DNA from: Beggiatoa alba B18LD
GTDB taxonomy: Bacteria; Pseudomonadota; Gammaproteobacteria; Beggiatoales; Beggiatoaceae
Direction of reading: 5' to 3'
NCBI RefSeq assembly: GCF_000245015.1
Contig: NZ_JH600070.1
Location: 513,594-577,593 of the forward strand
DNA length: 64,000 nt
The translations under genes and the position numbers were made by a program. Positions 1-9,366 of the stretch are shown here, one piece after another. Below the pieces are notes generated by a model that was given only the letters and a program-made list of their open reading frames with translations, searched no databases and had not been told where the DNA came from. Within the stretch, counting starts at the first letter, position 1. Each line of letters starts with the position of its first letter.

Positions 1-307
1 TCAGACTTCTAGCAATAAGAGTGTGATATTCCGAAAAAATTTTTTTTTGGATATCTAAAGCTTTTTTAAAAAACACTTCTGCTTTTACATAATTTTTCTG
101 ACGCTGATACAGATTTCCTAAGTTGTTATAACTATTGGCAATACTGTTATGATCTTTCCACCGATATATTTCTTTCCGAATAGTCAATGCTTCCTCATAA
201 TAAGATTCTGCCTCTTGATACTTATTTTCACGTTGGGCATCATTACCCAATTTATCTAACATGTCCGCATATAGTAGGGTTTTATTATTTGTTATCTCTT
301 TTTTCAT
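1..307 (-). CDS. TPR-repeat protein, C-terminal part cut by window edge
   Basis: The ATG is at 307-305 on the minus strand and the frame stays open for 102 codons to the window edge, so the 3' part is missing. The visible residues form kinesin-light-chain-type tetratricopeptide repeats of about 42 residues: segments such as KYQEAESYYEEALTIRKE and NSIANSYNNLGNLYQRQ repeat the pattern of the next gene. Such TPRs form helical protein-binding scaffolds. No enzymatic domain is visible in this part; one could lie beyond the edge. No clear ribosome binding site precedes the ATG. It lies 156 bp downstream of the TPR gene at 464-1351 and on the same strand, so the two may be co-transcribed. The partner is unknown. 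Confidence 0.75.
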   Translation of the reverse strand, partial: MKKEITNNKTLLYADMLDKLGNDAQRENKYQEAESYYEEALTIRKEIYRWKDHNSIANSYNNLGNLYQRQKNYVKAEVFFKKALDIQKKIFSEYHTLIARSL

Positions 308-463
308 AATTAGATTATTAGTCAAAACAGGAAGAAGTAGAGAAAGCGGATGAAATGTGGCTAGATAGCAGAAAACAGAATTACAAATATTACCAATTTA
401 GTCATTAAGTTATAAAAAATACCAAAAACATATAACGTTTTTAGTAGCACTATTTATTGTTTT

Positions 464-1351
464 TTACTTTGTACGTGAGGCGTTAGCTTTTTTAAAGAAT
501 TCTCTTTCTTTTCTCGTATCACCCACCGTTTGATAAACTTTGGATAAATTCATTAGTGTCTTAGCAACATCAGGATGTTTTTCTCCTAATCGCTTTTCAC
601 GGATGGTCAAAGCTTTTTCAAGGTGCGTTATTGCCTGCTCATAGTCTCCAATATCTTTATAAATATTACCCAAATTATTTAAACTACTCGCTACATCAGG
701 ATGTTCCTCTTCCAATACTTTTTGGCGGATACTCAAAGACTCTTTAAAGAGTTCTATAGCCCTTTGATAATCGTTATTATGGAGGTGATAAATAAGTGCC
801 AAGTTGTTCAAACTAGTAGCAACGTCAGGGTGCTCTATTCCGAGTATTTTTTTTCGAATAGCTAACGCTTCTTCATGATATTCTTTAGCCTTTTCATATT
901 CATCTAATTTTTGATAGGCTTTTGCTAAATTATTTAGACTATTAGCGACATCAGTGTGTTCTATTCCTAACATTCTTTTTTGAATAGTTAGGGCTTTGTG
1001 ACTAAATTCTATTGCTTTTTCATAGTTCTCTAGTTTCCGATACACGTCAGATAAACAGTCAAAACTATTAGCTATATCAACAGACTCAGCTCCTAGCGTT
1101 TTCTCTTGAAAAGGGATTGCTTCATCAAGCAATAACGATTTTGCTTTTTCATAATCACCTAACGCTAAAAATGCTTTTGCTTTATTTACCAAGCATTTTG
1201 CATAATTTTGTTCTTGTCCTTTTATGTCTTTGAATAGTTCTGAAGCTTCTAAAAAACTATCAACCGCTTGTTGATAGTTAGCTGTGTTTAGCGCGTGTAC
1301 ACCTGCTTCAGCTTTTTCATTTGCTAACCGTAAGTGTTCATTGAAGTTCAT
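464..1351 (-). CDS. Stand-alone TPR-repeat protein (kinesin light chain type)
   Basis: 295 residues with no signal peptide or membrane segment, so probably cytoplasmic. An N-terminal helical segment (about 1-56) is followed by about five 42-residue TPR units with the consensus 'HPDVA.SLNNLA.IY...DYEKA', typical of TPR_10/TPR_12 repeats, and a Lys-rich C terminus. The first 56 residues match the N terminus of the TPR-ATPase at 41311 at 49 of 56 positions, with high DNA similarity. The two proteins are therefore related by duplication or module exchange, although this one has no ATPase. A probable scaffold or sensor protein; its ligand is unknown. The TPR gene at the window edge follows on the same strand. 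Confidence 0.85.
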   Translation of the reverse strand: MNFNEHLRLANEKAEAGVHALNTANYQQAVDSFLEASELFKDIKGQEQNYAKCLVNKAKAFLALGDYEKAKSLLLDEAIPFQEKTLGAESVDIANSFDCLSDVYRKLENYEKAIEFSHKALTIQKRMLGIEHTDVANSLNNLAKAYQKLDEYEKAKEYHEEALAIRKKILGIEHPDVATSLNNLALIYHLHNNDYQRAIELFKESLSIRQKVLEEEHPDVASSLNNLGNIYKDIGDYEQAITHLEKALTIREKRLGEKHPDVAKTLMNLSKVYQTVGDTRKEREFFKKANASRTK

Positions 1352-1461
1352 TGTTTACTCTCCTCATAATAAAGCAAATAAAACTTATTTAAATATACAG
1401 GTAAAATTAGTGTTATTCATTAAATCAAGTTTATTAAGTGTGGTATTATAATAACATATTA

Positions 1462-1600
1462 CATTCAATATTTGAATTTTTACGTTCAGAAAACGAAATT
1501 CTTACAAAACTGGAGTTATTTACGAACTTCAGGCAATGCAACCGCATATAGCAATAGTGGCAATTTAAAAAACGTGCACTCGCTCGCCAAATGGTTAATA
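1462..1600 (+). pseudogene. Degenerate fragment of the hsdR 5' end
   Basis: Bases 1462 to about 1514 match the first codons of hsdR (3133-3185: 'tttgaatttttacgt', 'cagaaaacgaaa'). Bases from about 1515 match hsdR again at about 3380-3480 ('ttatttacgaa', 'ttcaggcaa', 'gcaaccgca', 'ctcgccaaat'). Roughly 195 bp of the gene between them is missing, and the frame is broken by substitutions and small deletions. The start codon is lost. This is a relic of a duplicated hsdR 5' region, now about 1.7 kb upstream of the intact gene, with the methyltransferase and HECRH genes lying between the two copies. Confidence 0.75.
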
Positions 1601-1636
1601 TATTAACTTCTTTATAACTTGCAGACAGTCTTAATA

Positions 1637-2407
1637 ATGAGCAACGAAAATAAAACCATCCATGAATTTGATTTAAATATTATTTATGATTATTTTTCAA
1701 ACACTGAACGGCAAGGGCCGGGAAGTGCAGATATAACGCTCAAAGCATTGAGTTTTATAGAAGGTCTTACCGAAAAATCCAAAATTGCTGATGTTGGTTG
1801 TGGAACAGGTGGGCAAACAATGGTGTTGGCAAAAAATACTGCTAGCACAATTATTGGTGTCGAATTGTGGGCTGATTTCATCACACAATTTAACCAAAAT
1901 GCTAAAAACCAAAACGTTCAAGATAGAGTGAAAGGCGTAGTTGGTAATATGGAAAGCCTTCCATTTCAAAACGGTGAATTGGATTTGATTTGGTCAGAAG
2001 GGGCGATTTATAACGTTGGATTTGAACGGGGGTTGAGCGAGTGGCGAAAATTTCTGAAGCAGGGCGGGTATATTGCTGTTACAGAAAATACTTGGTTTAC
2101 TGAAGAACGCCCTGCTGAAATTCAAGATTTTTGGCAGAAAGCCTATTCTGAAATAGATACGATTTCAAATAAGGTTGCTCAAATGCAAAAAGCAGGTTAT
2201 CTCCCGATAGCTACTTTTGTCGTCCCTGATACTTGTTGGACAGATTATTATGCTGCGCAAGCAGTGAGACAAGTGGCTTTTTTGAATAAATATCAGGGCA
2301 ATAAAACGGCAGAGGCGTTTATAGATTATCAACGGTATGAAGCAACGCTATATGATAAATACAAGCAATATTATGGTTATGTGTTTTATATTGGGAAAAA
2401 AATTTAA
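1637..2407 (+). CDS. Class I SAM-dependent methyltransferase
   Basis: 256 residues from the ATG at 1637; an in-frame TTG at 1619 would add six residues. I prefer the ATG because '[12 protein letters not shown]' is the usual beginning of this family. Motif I is [12 protein letters not shown] (about residues 54-65), followed by an acidic residue in GVELW and a post-motif region [20 protein letters not shown], all typical of a Rossmann-fold small-molecule methyltransferase (Methyltransf_11/25). The sequence resembles a group common in Bacteroidetes, which suggests transfer, but this is from memory. The substrate is unknown. It sits alone between the hsdR relic and the HECRH gene and has no recognisable target-recognition domain, so it is not an obvious DNA methylase. 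Confidence 0.85.
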   Translation: MSNENKTIHEFDLNIIYDYFSNTERQGPGSADITLKALSFIEGLTEKSKIADVGCGTGGQTMVLAKNTASTIIGVELWADFITQFNQNAKNQNVQDRVKGVVGNMESLPFQNGELDLIWSEGAIYNVGFERGLSEWRKFLKQGGYIAVTENTWFTEERPAEIQDFWQKAYSEIDTISNKVAQMQKAGYLPIATFVVPDTCWTDYYAAQAVRQVAFLNKYQGNKTAEAFIDYQRYEATLYDKYKQYYGYVFYIGKKI

Positions 2408-2464
2408 GGCATATCTGATGTGGGCTTTTTAATTTACGTCATCTATTGATGTTTGGAGGGGTAA

Positions 2465-2914
2465 GTGAGCTTAATTACACGTTTGCCATTTCTCATTCCA
2501 CGAGTCATTACATGGGCAGAAGAAGTTGCTAATCAAGTGGCTATTAGTGGTGTCGCACTGACCGCGACACAAATTGCGGATGCAAAAATAGTCGGTGTGC
2601 AACAGCCTGAACGCATTCGATTGTTAATTGTTGATACAATTCCTTTACCAGAGGAAGCTGAATTACACGCAGCCGCGCAACAAATCGGCTTTTTAAGTGA
2701 TAATATTTCAGGTCTTACTTTAGGTTATGCCATTTTAATTCGAAGTGGTTATTTAAACCGAACTTTACTTTCTCATGAATGTCGCCATGTTGCTCAATGT
2801 GAGCAAGCGGGTTCTATGGATATTTTTTTATCCATATATTTAACCACGGTTGTGTTAATGGGCTATGAAAATTGTCCCTTTGAGCAAGACGCATGGATGC
2901 ATGAGTTGTCTTAG
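2465..2914 (+). CDS. Hypothetical protein with HECRH metal-binding motif
   Basis: 149 residues from a GTG at 2465. A good ribosome binding site (ggagg, 2456-2460) lies a few bases upstream and supports this start over later ones. The key feature is SHECRHVAQCEQ (about residues 103-114), an HExxH-like zinc motif followed by a Gln/Glu-rich helix. A hydrophobic segment (about 121-135) follows. The pattern suggests a small zinc-dependent peptidase or a degenerate relative, but no family is recognised and no third zinc ligand can be assigned. The gene follows the methyltransferase by 57 bp on the same strand and may form a two-gene unit with it. Function unknown. Confidence 0.65.
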   Translation: MSLITRLPFLIPRVITWAEEVANQVAISGVALTATQIADAKIVGVQQPERIRLLIVDTIPLPEEAELHAAAQQIGFLSDNISGLTLGYAILIRSGYLNRTLLSHECRHVAQCEQAGSMDIFLSIYLTTVVLMGYENCPFEQDAWMHELS

Positions 2915-2939
2915 TCTGTATCTTAATTAGCCGGATTAA

Positions 2940-3123
2940 AAAGAGAAAGAGTAAAGTATTGGAAACTAAAGGTACACATAACAGACCCTGTAAAATTGAC
3001 TGTGAAGCCTTAAGACAAAATGTTGAGTTATATCTCAATGCTCACCATTAAACGCGCGGCCCGTTTTGGAATGACTGAAGGGAGAACTCGCCATGCGTTA
3101 AAATGTCTAGGGATTATTAGATA
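2940..3123 (+). pseudogene. IS630-type transposase N-terminal remnant, frameshifted
   Basis: One frame reads KIDCEALRQNVELYLNAHH (about 2992-3048). It then shifts into KRAARFGMTEGRTRHALK and ends at a TAA at about 3121. This is the helix-turn-helix entry region of IS630-family transposases ('...EALR.DV...PDAY.YERA.RFGV....I..ALKRLGI'). The catalytic DDE domain is absent and the frame is broken, so it is a dead remnant. It lies directly upstream of hsdR and may record the event that introduced the genes between the hsdR relic and hsdR. Confidence 0.6.
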
Positions 3124-3126
3124 ATT

Positions 3127-6100
3127 ATGCAATCATTCAATTTTGAATTTTTACGTCCAGAAAACGAAACGCTTGCAAAATTGGGATATTTAGCGGAAGC
3201 CGTGTTATTTATTGATGCGGGCAGTACCTTAACCCGTTTACGCAGTTTTGCCGAAGCATTAACCAAAACCATTTATAAACTAGAATGCTTGCCACAACTG
3301 CCACAAGCCAGCTTTTACGACTTACTCAATGATACTGTTTTTACCAGTTCTATTAATAAATCCCTGCATTATCAATTAGATTATTTACGAATTTCAGGCA
3401 ACGCAACCGCACACGGTAATGTTGGGGATTTAAACACCGCACAAAATGCGCTAAAAACCGCGCACCAGCTCGCCAAATACATGGCAGTGCACTATTACGG
3501 CAAAAAACTAGCTGATTTACCCGACTTTCAAACCATCCTAGACCCCCGCGCTGAATTAAGCCGTTTAAAAAAATCTGTTTCTCGCTACGAAAAAGAATTA
3601 CAAGCCCAACAAGAAGAACTCCAGCGGGTGATGAACCAATTAGAAGCGGAACGCCTGCGCAATCATGCCACGCTCACGCCACCCACGCCCAACGAACAAC
3701 AACACCGCCAGCAACAAAGCCAAAAAGTTGCCGATTCTCTGCAATGGGATGAAGCCAAAACCCGCGCTTTACTCATTGATACGCTGTTATTACAAGCAGG
3801 TTGGGATATCAATAACCGCGAACAAGTCGGGCAAGAAGTTGAGGTGATTTATCCCGATAACCAGTCAGGCAAAGGCTATGCGGATTATGTTTTGTGGGGA
3901 AATAATGGACAGCCTTTAGCGGTGATTGAGGCAAAACGCTCAGGCAATCACAATTTGCAAGCAGGACGCGAGCAAGCGCGTTTATATGCGGATGCCTTGC
4001 AAAAAATGGGTTATCAACGCCCGATTATTTTTTATAGCAATGGTTATGAAACGTTTATTTGGGATGACCAACAATACAATACTTATCGACGGGTTTACGG
4101 TTTTTACAGTAAAGAAAGCCTAGAATATCTGATTTATCAACGCCAATACCGCCATAAAAATTTAGAATGTCACAACCCTAACCCTAAAATTGTCGACCGT
4201 TTTTACCAAATTGAAGCGATTAAAACCGTCGCCGCCCATTTTCAAAGTCAACGCCGTAAAGCCTTGTTAATTCAAGCCACAGGTACAGGCAAAACACGGG
4301 TTGCTATCGCCCTTGTAGAATTACTTTTGCGCATGAGTTGGGCAAAACGGGTGTTATTCCTTTGTGACCGTAAAGAATTGCGCACCCAAACCGACGAAGC
4401 CTTTAAGCAAAATCTGCCCAGCGAACCGCGTTGTATTATCGGTGAAACGACTCAAATCGACCAAACCGCACGGGTTTATATCGCCACTTATCCCAGCATG
4501 ATGAATCGCTTTACTCAACTGGATGTCGGATTTTTTGACTTGATTATTGCTGATGAATCTCATCGCAGTATTTACAATAAATACAGGGATATATTTGATT
4601 ATTTTGACACGTTGCAAGTCGGTTTAACGGCAACGCCTGTGAAATTTATCAGCCGTAATACTTTCAGTATGTTTGGTTGTGAAAATACCGACCCGACTTT
4701 TGAATTTGGTTTAGAAGCGGCGATTAATAACCAACCGCCGTATTTAGTGCCTTATCGAGTCAAAGATTTAAGTACGGATTTTTTACGTGATGGCATTCAT
4801 TACCATGATTTAGATGCAGAACAACGCCAACAATTAGAGGAAGATTTAGGCGAAGAAGACGCGCAAAATACGCAAATTGAAGGCAAAGACATCGGGCGAA
4901 AAATTTTTAGTGAAAGCACCGACAGCATTATTTTAGAAAACCTCATGAAGCACGGCATTAAAGATGCGACAGGCTCATTGGTTGGAAAAACAATTATTTT
5001 CGCGCAAAGTCAGAAACATGCGGAGCATTTAGAAACGATTTTTTGTCAGCTTTATCCGCAATTTGGGACGCGGGTGTGTAAAGTCATCCATAACGCGATT
5101 CCCAAAGTAGAAAGCCTAATTCGAGAATTTAAACAAGCACATAGTGATTTTCGCATTGCGATTTCTGTCGACATGTTAGACACGGGTATTGATGTACCTG
5201 AAATCGTTAACCTTGTGTTTGCAAAGCCTGTTAAATCATGGGTGAAATTTTGGCAAATGATAGGACGCGGGACACGTTTATGTCCGAATTTATTCGGCGC
5301 GGGAAAAGATAAAAGCGAATTTCTAATTTTTGACCATTACAGCAATTTTGATTTCTTTGAACAAGCTTATCAAGAACCTGAAGATACGGGGAGTAAATCT
5401 TTATTACAAATCACATTTGAAACCCGTTTAGCCTTCGCCAAGTCCGCACTCTCGCGCAATCATGCACAAGCTTTTGATATTGCTATCGGCTTAATTCGTG
5501 CTGACATCAATGATTTACCCAGCGACAGCATTGCCGTTAAACGTGTACAACGGTTAATACATGAGTTACAACAAACCCCGCTTTTACAACAATTTACCGC
5601 GACGACACAAAATCAATTAGAAAAGCACATTGCGCCCCTGATGAGCAATCGTGTGTTGCATGACCGTCATGCCACTGCGTTCGACAAACTGATTGCTCAA
5701 TTAGCAAGTTGTTTTATTGAAAAAGCCAGTTGTTTTGAAGTTTATAAAGCTAGATTACTCAATGAATTAGACAGTTTAGCGGTTAATATTCAAGCGGTTC
5801 GGCAAAAAGATAAGTTAATCACTGAAATTCGGCATGAGTATTTTTGGCAAACGCTGACTATTCCCGCTTTAGAACGGGTTCGGATGGAATTGCGGGGCAT
5901 TATGAAATACAGCCAAGCCACACCCAGTAGCAGTTTTAGCATTCCCAGCACCAGCACCGCAGATGCAGGCATTGAAGAAGTTGAACGCGAGATGCAAATT
6001 ATTGGCGCAGACCAAGCGCAGTTATATCAAGCCAAACTGAAAAAAATCTTGAAAGAAATGGCAAAAAATAACCCCGCGTTGCAGAAAATTCGCAATAACG

Positions 6101-6495
6101 AGCCAATTAATGAAACTGACTTAAAAATGCTCACTTCTACGCTTTTAACCACGCATCCGACGGTCAGTTTAAAAGCCTTAAATGATTTTTATGAACGCAC
6201 GGCGACAGAGTTACATCTGACTTTACAAGAGCTTGTCGGTATTGATGAGCAAGCGATTGATAAACATTTCAGCGACTTTTTATTGCAACATCCCACGCTA
6301 ACCGCGCAACAAACGAAGTTTATTCGGTTGTTAAAAAATCATATTGCTCAATTTGGCAGTATAAAAATTGAAACGTTTTATGAACCTCCTTTTACCAGTC
6401 TTTCCGAGCAGGGCATTGATGGCGTATTTCAAAAAACGGATATTGATATGTTGTTTAATGTGTTAAAACCTTTTCTTGTTTCGAGTCGGGCGTGA
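3127..6495 (+). CDS. hsdR: Type I restriction endonuclease subunit R
   Basis: 1122 residues. It is the motor and nuclease subunit of a type I R-M complex that translocates DNA and cuts unmodified targets away from the recognition site. Residues 1-120 look like a DUF4145-type domain, followed by a coiled coil (about 140-200). The HSDR_N nuclease domain has the PD-(D/E)xK signature ADYVLW...AVIEAKR (about 251-270). The helicase core shows Walker A ATGTGKT (about 385), DESH (476), VGLTATP (about 498) and motif VI QMIGRGTRL (about 710). The long C terminus resembles the EcoEI/EcoAI (type IB) group. No clear ribosome binding site precedes the ATG. It is the first gene of hsdR-hsdM-hsdS and appears intact. 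Confidence 0.95.
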   Translation: MQSFNFEFLRPENETLAKLGYLAEAVLFIDAGSTLTRLRSFAEALTKTIYKLECLPQLPQASFYDLLNDTVFTSSINKSLHYQLDYLRISGNATAHGNVGDLNTAQNALKTAHQLAKYMAVHYYGKKLADLPDFQTILDPRAELSRLKKSVSRYEKELQAQQEELQRVMNQLEAERLRNHATLTPPTPNEQQHRQQQSQKVADSLQWDEAKTRALLIDTLLLQAGWDINNREQVGQEVEVIYPDNQSGKGYADYVLWGNNGQPLAVIEAKRSGNHNLQAGREQARLYADALQKMGYQRPIIFYSNGYETFIWDDQQYNTYRRVYGFYSKESLEYLIYQRQYRHKNLECHNPNPKIVDRFYQIEAIKTVAAHFQSQRRKALLIQATGTGKTRVAIALVELLLRMSWAKRVLFLCDRKELRTQTDEAFKQNLPSEPRCIIGETTQIDQTARVYIATYPSMMNRFTQLDVGFFDLIIADESHRSIYNKYRDIFDYFDTLQVGLTATPVKFISRNTFSMFGCENTDPTFEFGLEAAINNQPPYLVPYRVKDLSTDFLRDGIHYHDLDAEQRQQLEEDLGEEDAQNTQIEGKDIGRKIFSESTDSIILENLMKHGIKDATGSLVGKTIIFAQSQKHAEHLETIFCQLYPQFGTRVCKVIHNAIPKVESLIREFKQAHSDFRIAISVDMLDTGIDVPEIVNLVFAKPVKSWVKFWQMIGRGTRLCPNLFGAGKDKSEFLIFDHYSNFDFFEQAYQEPEDTGSKSLLQITFETRLAFAKSALSRNHAQAFDIAIGLIRADINDLPSDSIAVKRVQRLIHELQQTPLLQQFTATTQNQLEKHIAPLMSNRVLHDRHATAFDKLIAQLASCFIEKASCFEVYKARLLNELDSLAVNIQAVRQKDKLITEIRHEYFWQTLTIPALERVRMELRGIMKYSQATPSSSFSIPSTSTADAGIEEVEREMQIIGADQAQLYQAKLKKILKEMAKNNPALQKIRNNEPINETDLKMLTSTLLTTHPTVSLKALNDFYERTATELHLTLQELVGIDEQAIDKHFSDFLLQHPTLTAQQTKFIRLLKNHIAQFGSIKIETFYEPPFTSLSEQGIDGVFQKTDIDMLFNVLKPFLVSSRA

Positions 6496-6589
6496 TGGGT
6501 TGTTTTTAGGATTTTTGCTACACTATCCCGTTTTGCTTAAATGCCTCGTTTTCCTCATTTCTTTTTAAATAGGGTTTATTCAATACATT

Positions 6590-8164
6590 ATGCTGACAGG
6601 TCAATTAAGAAACGACATCGATAAACTGTGGGAAAAATTCTGGACAGGGGGAATTACAAACCCTTTAACCGTTATTGAACAAATCAGTTATTTAATGTTC
6701 GCCCGAATGTTGGATATGCAGGAAGAAATGGCGGAGCGTAAATCTGCACGGACGGGGAAAGCTTTCCCGCGTTTGTTTCCTGAAGGGGCAGAAGGGCAAT
6801 TATTGCGTTGGAGAAATTTTAAAAATCTGTCAGGAAATCAATTATATTCACATTTAAAAAATCAAGTTTTTCCCTTTTTTGCACAATTAGGTAAACAAGT
6901 CGGACAAGAAGATATTCAGCAGGCGTTTGGACATATTGGCGAATACATGCAGGATGCTGATTTAGCGATTAAAAATGAATCGGTTTTAGTCGCTGCCTTA
7001 GAAATGGTCGACGCGCTTCCTTTGGGGCAAAGTGATGTAAAAGGCGATATTTATGAGTATTTGCTCAGTAAATTAACCACCGCAGGGATTAATGGGCAAT
7101 TTCGCACACCTCGGCATATTATTGATAAAATCATTGAATTTCTTGACCCGCAACCGACAGAGGTTGTTTGCGACCCTGCGTGTGGCACGGCGGGCTTTTT
7201 GGCGCGGGTGATGGAGTATTTAAACCGTCAACATTCTAGTGAGGCGGGGACTTTGTGCGATGAGGAAGGCAATCCGCATTATACGGGAGATTTATTAGAG
7301 CCTTATCGAGCGCATATTCATCAGGCGATGTTTTGGGGTTTTGATTTTGATACGACGATGTTGCGCGTTTCTAGTATGAATATGTTGTTGCATGGGGTGA
7401 ATAGGGCACATATTCATTATCAAGACAGTTTGAATAAGTCTATTTTGCAACACTATCCGCAACAAGCGCATAATTTTTACGATGTTATTTTAGCAAATCC
7501 GCCTTTTAAGGGTAGTTTAGATGAAAGTAATACAAACCCCGAATTATTGGCAATGGTGCAGACGAAAAAAACGGAGTTGTTATTTGTTGCGCACATTTTG
7601 CGGGCGTTGAAGTTGGGCGGACGGGCGGGGGTGATTGTGCCCGATGGCGTGTTGTTTGGTTCTTCTAAAGCACATCAGCAGTTGCGGGCGCGTTTGTTGG
7701 AACAGAATCAGTTAGAGGCGGTTGTGAGTTTGCCGAGTGGGGTTTTTAAACCTTATGCAGGTGTGAGTACCGCGATTTTGTTTTTTACGAAGGGCGGAGA
7801 GACGGAGCGCGTTTGGTTTTATGATGTGCAGGCGGATGGTTTTTCGTTGGATGATAAGCGTAATCCATTGAAAGATAATGATTTACCTGATGCGTTAGCG
7901 CAGTGGAAAGTGTACCGTCAGTTGTTGCAAACGCAGGCGAGCGTTGAGGCTTTGCAAACAGCGTTTGGGGATAGAACGCAGAAAGCGTTTTTAGTCGAGG
8001 CTTCGGAGATTCGGGCGAATAATTATGATTTGTCGATTAATCGGTATAAAACTGTTGTGCATGAAGAAGAATCGTATGAAGACCCGCGTGTAATTTTACA
8101 GCGTTTAATGGCGTTGGAAGCGGAAATTATGGGGGATTTGAAGGATTTGGAGGGGTTATTGTGA
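6590..8164 (+). CDS. hsdM: Type I DNA adenine methyltransferase subunit M
   Basis: 524 residues. N6-adenine methylase subunit that protects host DNA and, with HsdS, forms the modification complex. An HsdM_N helical domain (about 5-140) is followed by the methylase domain with SAM-binding motif I DPACGTAGFL (about 194-203) and catalytic motif IV NPPF (about 303-306). The length fits the family. It starts 94 bp after hsdR and its stop overlaps the start of hsdS, so modification and specificity subunits are translationally coupled. Confidence 0.96.
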   Translation: MLTGQLRNDIDKLWEKFWTGGITNPLTVIEQISYLMFARMLDMQEEMAERKSARTGKAFPRLFPEGAEGQLLRWRNFKNLSGNQLYSHLKNQVFPFFAQLGKQVGQEDIQQAFGHIGEYMQDADLAIKNESVLVAALEMVDALPLGQSDVKGDIYEYLLSKLTTAGINGQFRTPRHIIDKIIEFLDPQPTEVVCDPACGTAGFLARVMEYLNRQHSSEAGTLCDEEGNPHYTGDLLEPYRAHIHQAMFWGFDFDTTMLRVSSMNMLLHGVNRAHIHYQDSLNKSILQHYPQQAHNFYDVILANPPFKGSLDESNTNPELLAMVQTKKTELLFVAHILRALKLGGRAGVIVPDGVLFGSSKAHQQLRARLLEQNQLEAVVSLPSGVFKPYAGVSTAILFFTKGGETERVWFYDVQADGFSLDDKRNPLKDNDLPDALAQWKVYRQLLQTQASVEALQTAFGDRTQKAFLVEASEIRANNYDLSINRYKTVVHEEESYEDPRVILQRLMALEAEIMGDLKDLEGLL

Positions 8165-9315
8165 TGTGGGATATGGTGAAGCTGGGGGATGTTTGTACCT
8201 TATTGACAGATGGAACACACTATACCCCACCAGATTTGGGTTATGGTATTCCCTTTTTAACGGTTAAAGATGTATCCGATGATGGGCTAGATTTTTATAA
8301 TTGTTCAAAAATTTCAATTGAAGAATATCAAAAAGCCGATATTGGTAATTCTGCCCCTAAATTAGGTGATGTTTTGTTTTCTAAAGATGGAACAGTTGGA
8401 AAGGTTTATGTTGTAAAAGAAAATATAGAATTTGCTGTATTATCATCCTTAGCAATTCTTCGTCCTAATAAAGAACTCGATTCAAGTTATCTTGGTTATG
8501 TATTGAAATCACCCATTGTTATTTTACAAGCTAGTAAAAATAAAACAGGTTCTGCTTTAAGAAGAATTATCCTAAATGATATTAAAAAAATTAAAATCCC
8601 CCTCCCTCCCCTTGCCGAACAAAAACGAATTGCCACTATTCTCGACAAAGCCGACGCAATCCGACGCAAACGTCAACAAGCCATAAAACTCGCTGACGAC
8701 TTCCTACGCGCCGTTTTTTTGGATATGTTCGGCGACCCTGTGACGAATCCGAAGGGGTGGGAAAAATTATCAATTGGTGAGTTATGCACAATTGTTAGAG
8801 GTAGTTCTCCAAGACCTAAAGAAGACCCTAGATTTTATGGGGGGCTAGTTCCTAGATTGATGGTTGCAGACTTAACTAGAGATGGAAAACTTGTAACACC
8901 AAAAATTGATTATTTAACAGAGGAAGGAGCTAAAAAAAGCCGTTTTGTTCAAGCTGGTACAGTTGTAATGGCTGTTAGTGGCAATGTTGGACTTACGTCA
9001 ATTCTTGCAATAGATGCATGTATTCATGACGGTTTTATTGCTTTTAATAAATTGAATTCAAATCGAGTAAAACCAGAATTTCTCCAAGAAACTTTAATGT
9101 TGATGAAAACGACTCATGTATCTAGGCAGGCAGGAGCAATATTTCAAAATCTAACTACAACTCAAATTAAAGAAATGAAGATTCCTTTACCTCCTATAGA
9201 GTTACAAAATAAATATCTAATATTAGTTAAAAAATTTACAGAGATACCTATTAAGCTCAGCGTAGATGAGCTATTTAATTCCCTCTCACAACGCGCATTC
9301 TCAGGCAAACTCTAA
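8164..9315 (+). CDS. hsdS: Type I R-M specificity subunit S
   Basis: 383 residues from the ATG at 8164, which overlaps the hsdM stop as TGATG; a GTG at 8161 is an alternative start. There are two target-recognition domains: one begins at MWDMVKLGDVCTLLTDG, the other at NPKGWEKLSIGELC (about residue 198). Each is followed by a conserved helical spacer (LPPLAEQKRIATILDKAD; LPPIELQNKYLILVKKF). The second half is more A+T-rich and its spacer less conserved, as expected from TRD exchange between type I systems. It sets the DNA target of the complex; the site cannot be read from the sequence. Confidence 0.95.
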   Translation: MWDMVKLGDVCTLLTDGTHYTPPDLGYGIPFLTVKDVSDDGLDFYNCSKISIEEYQKADIGNSAPKLGDVLFSKDGTVGKVYVVKENIEFAVLSSLAILRPNKELDSSYLGYVLKSPIVILQASKNKTGSALRRIILNDIKKIKIPLPPLAEQKRIATILDKADAIRRKRQQAIKLADDFLRAVFLDMFGDPVTNPKGWEKLSIGELCTIVRGSSPRPKEDPRFYGGLVPRLMVADLTRDGKLVTPKIDYLTEEGAKKSRFVQAGTVVMAVSGNVGLTSILAIDACIHDGFIAFNKLNSNRVKPEFLQETLMLMKTTHVSRQAGAIFQNLTTTQIKEMKIPLPPIELQNKYLILVKKFTEIPIKLSVDELFNSLSQRAFSGKL

Positions 9316-9366
9316 ACCTGCTAGCCTCTAAAACCCTAGCAGATTTACAACATGCCCCCGAACTCA

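Noticed and set aside
1637..2407. Methyltransferase considered as a DNA methylase partner of hsdR
   Set aside because: It lacks NPP(F/Y) and target-recognition features, and the operon already has hsdM; it fits small-molecule methyltransferases.
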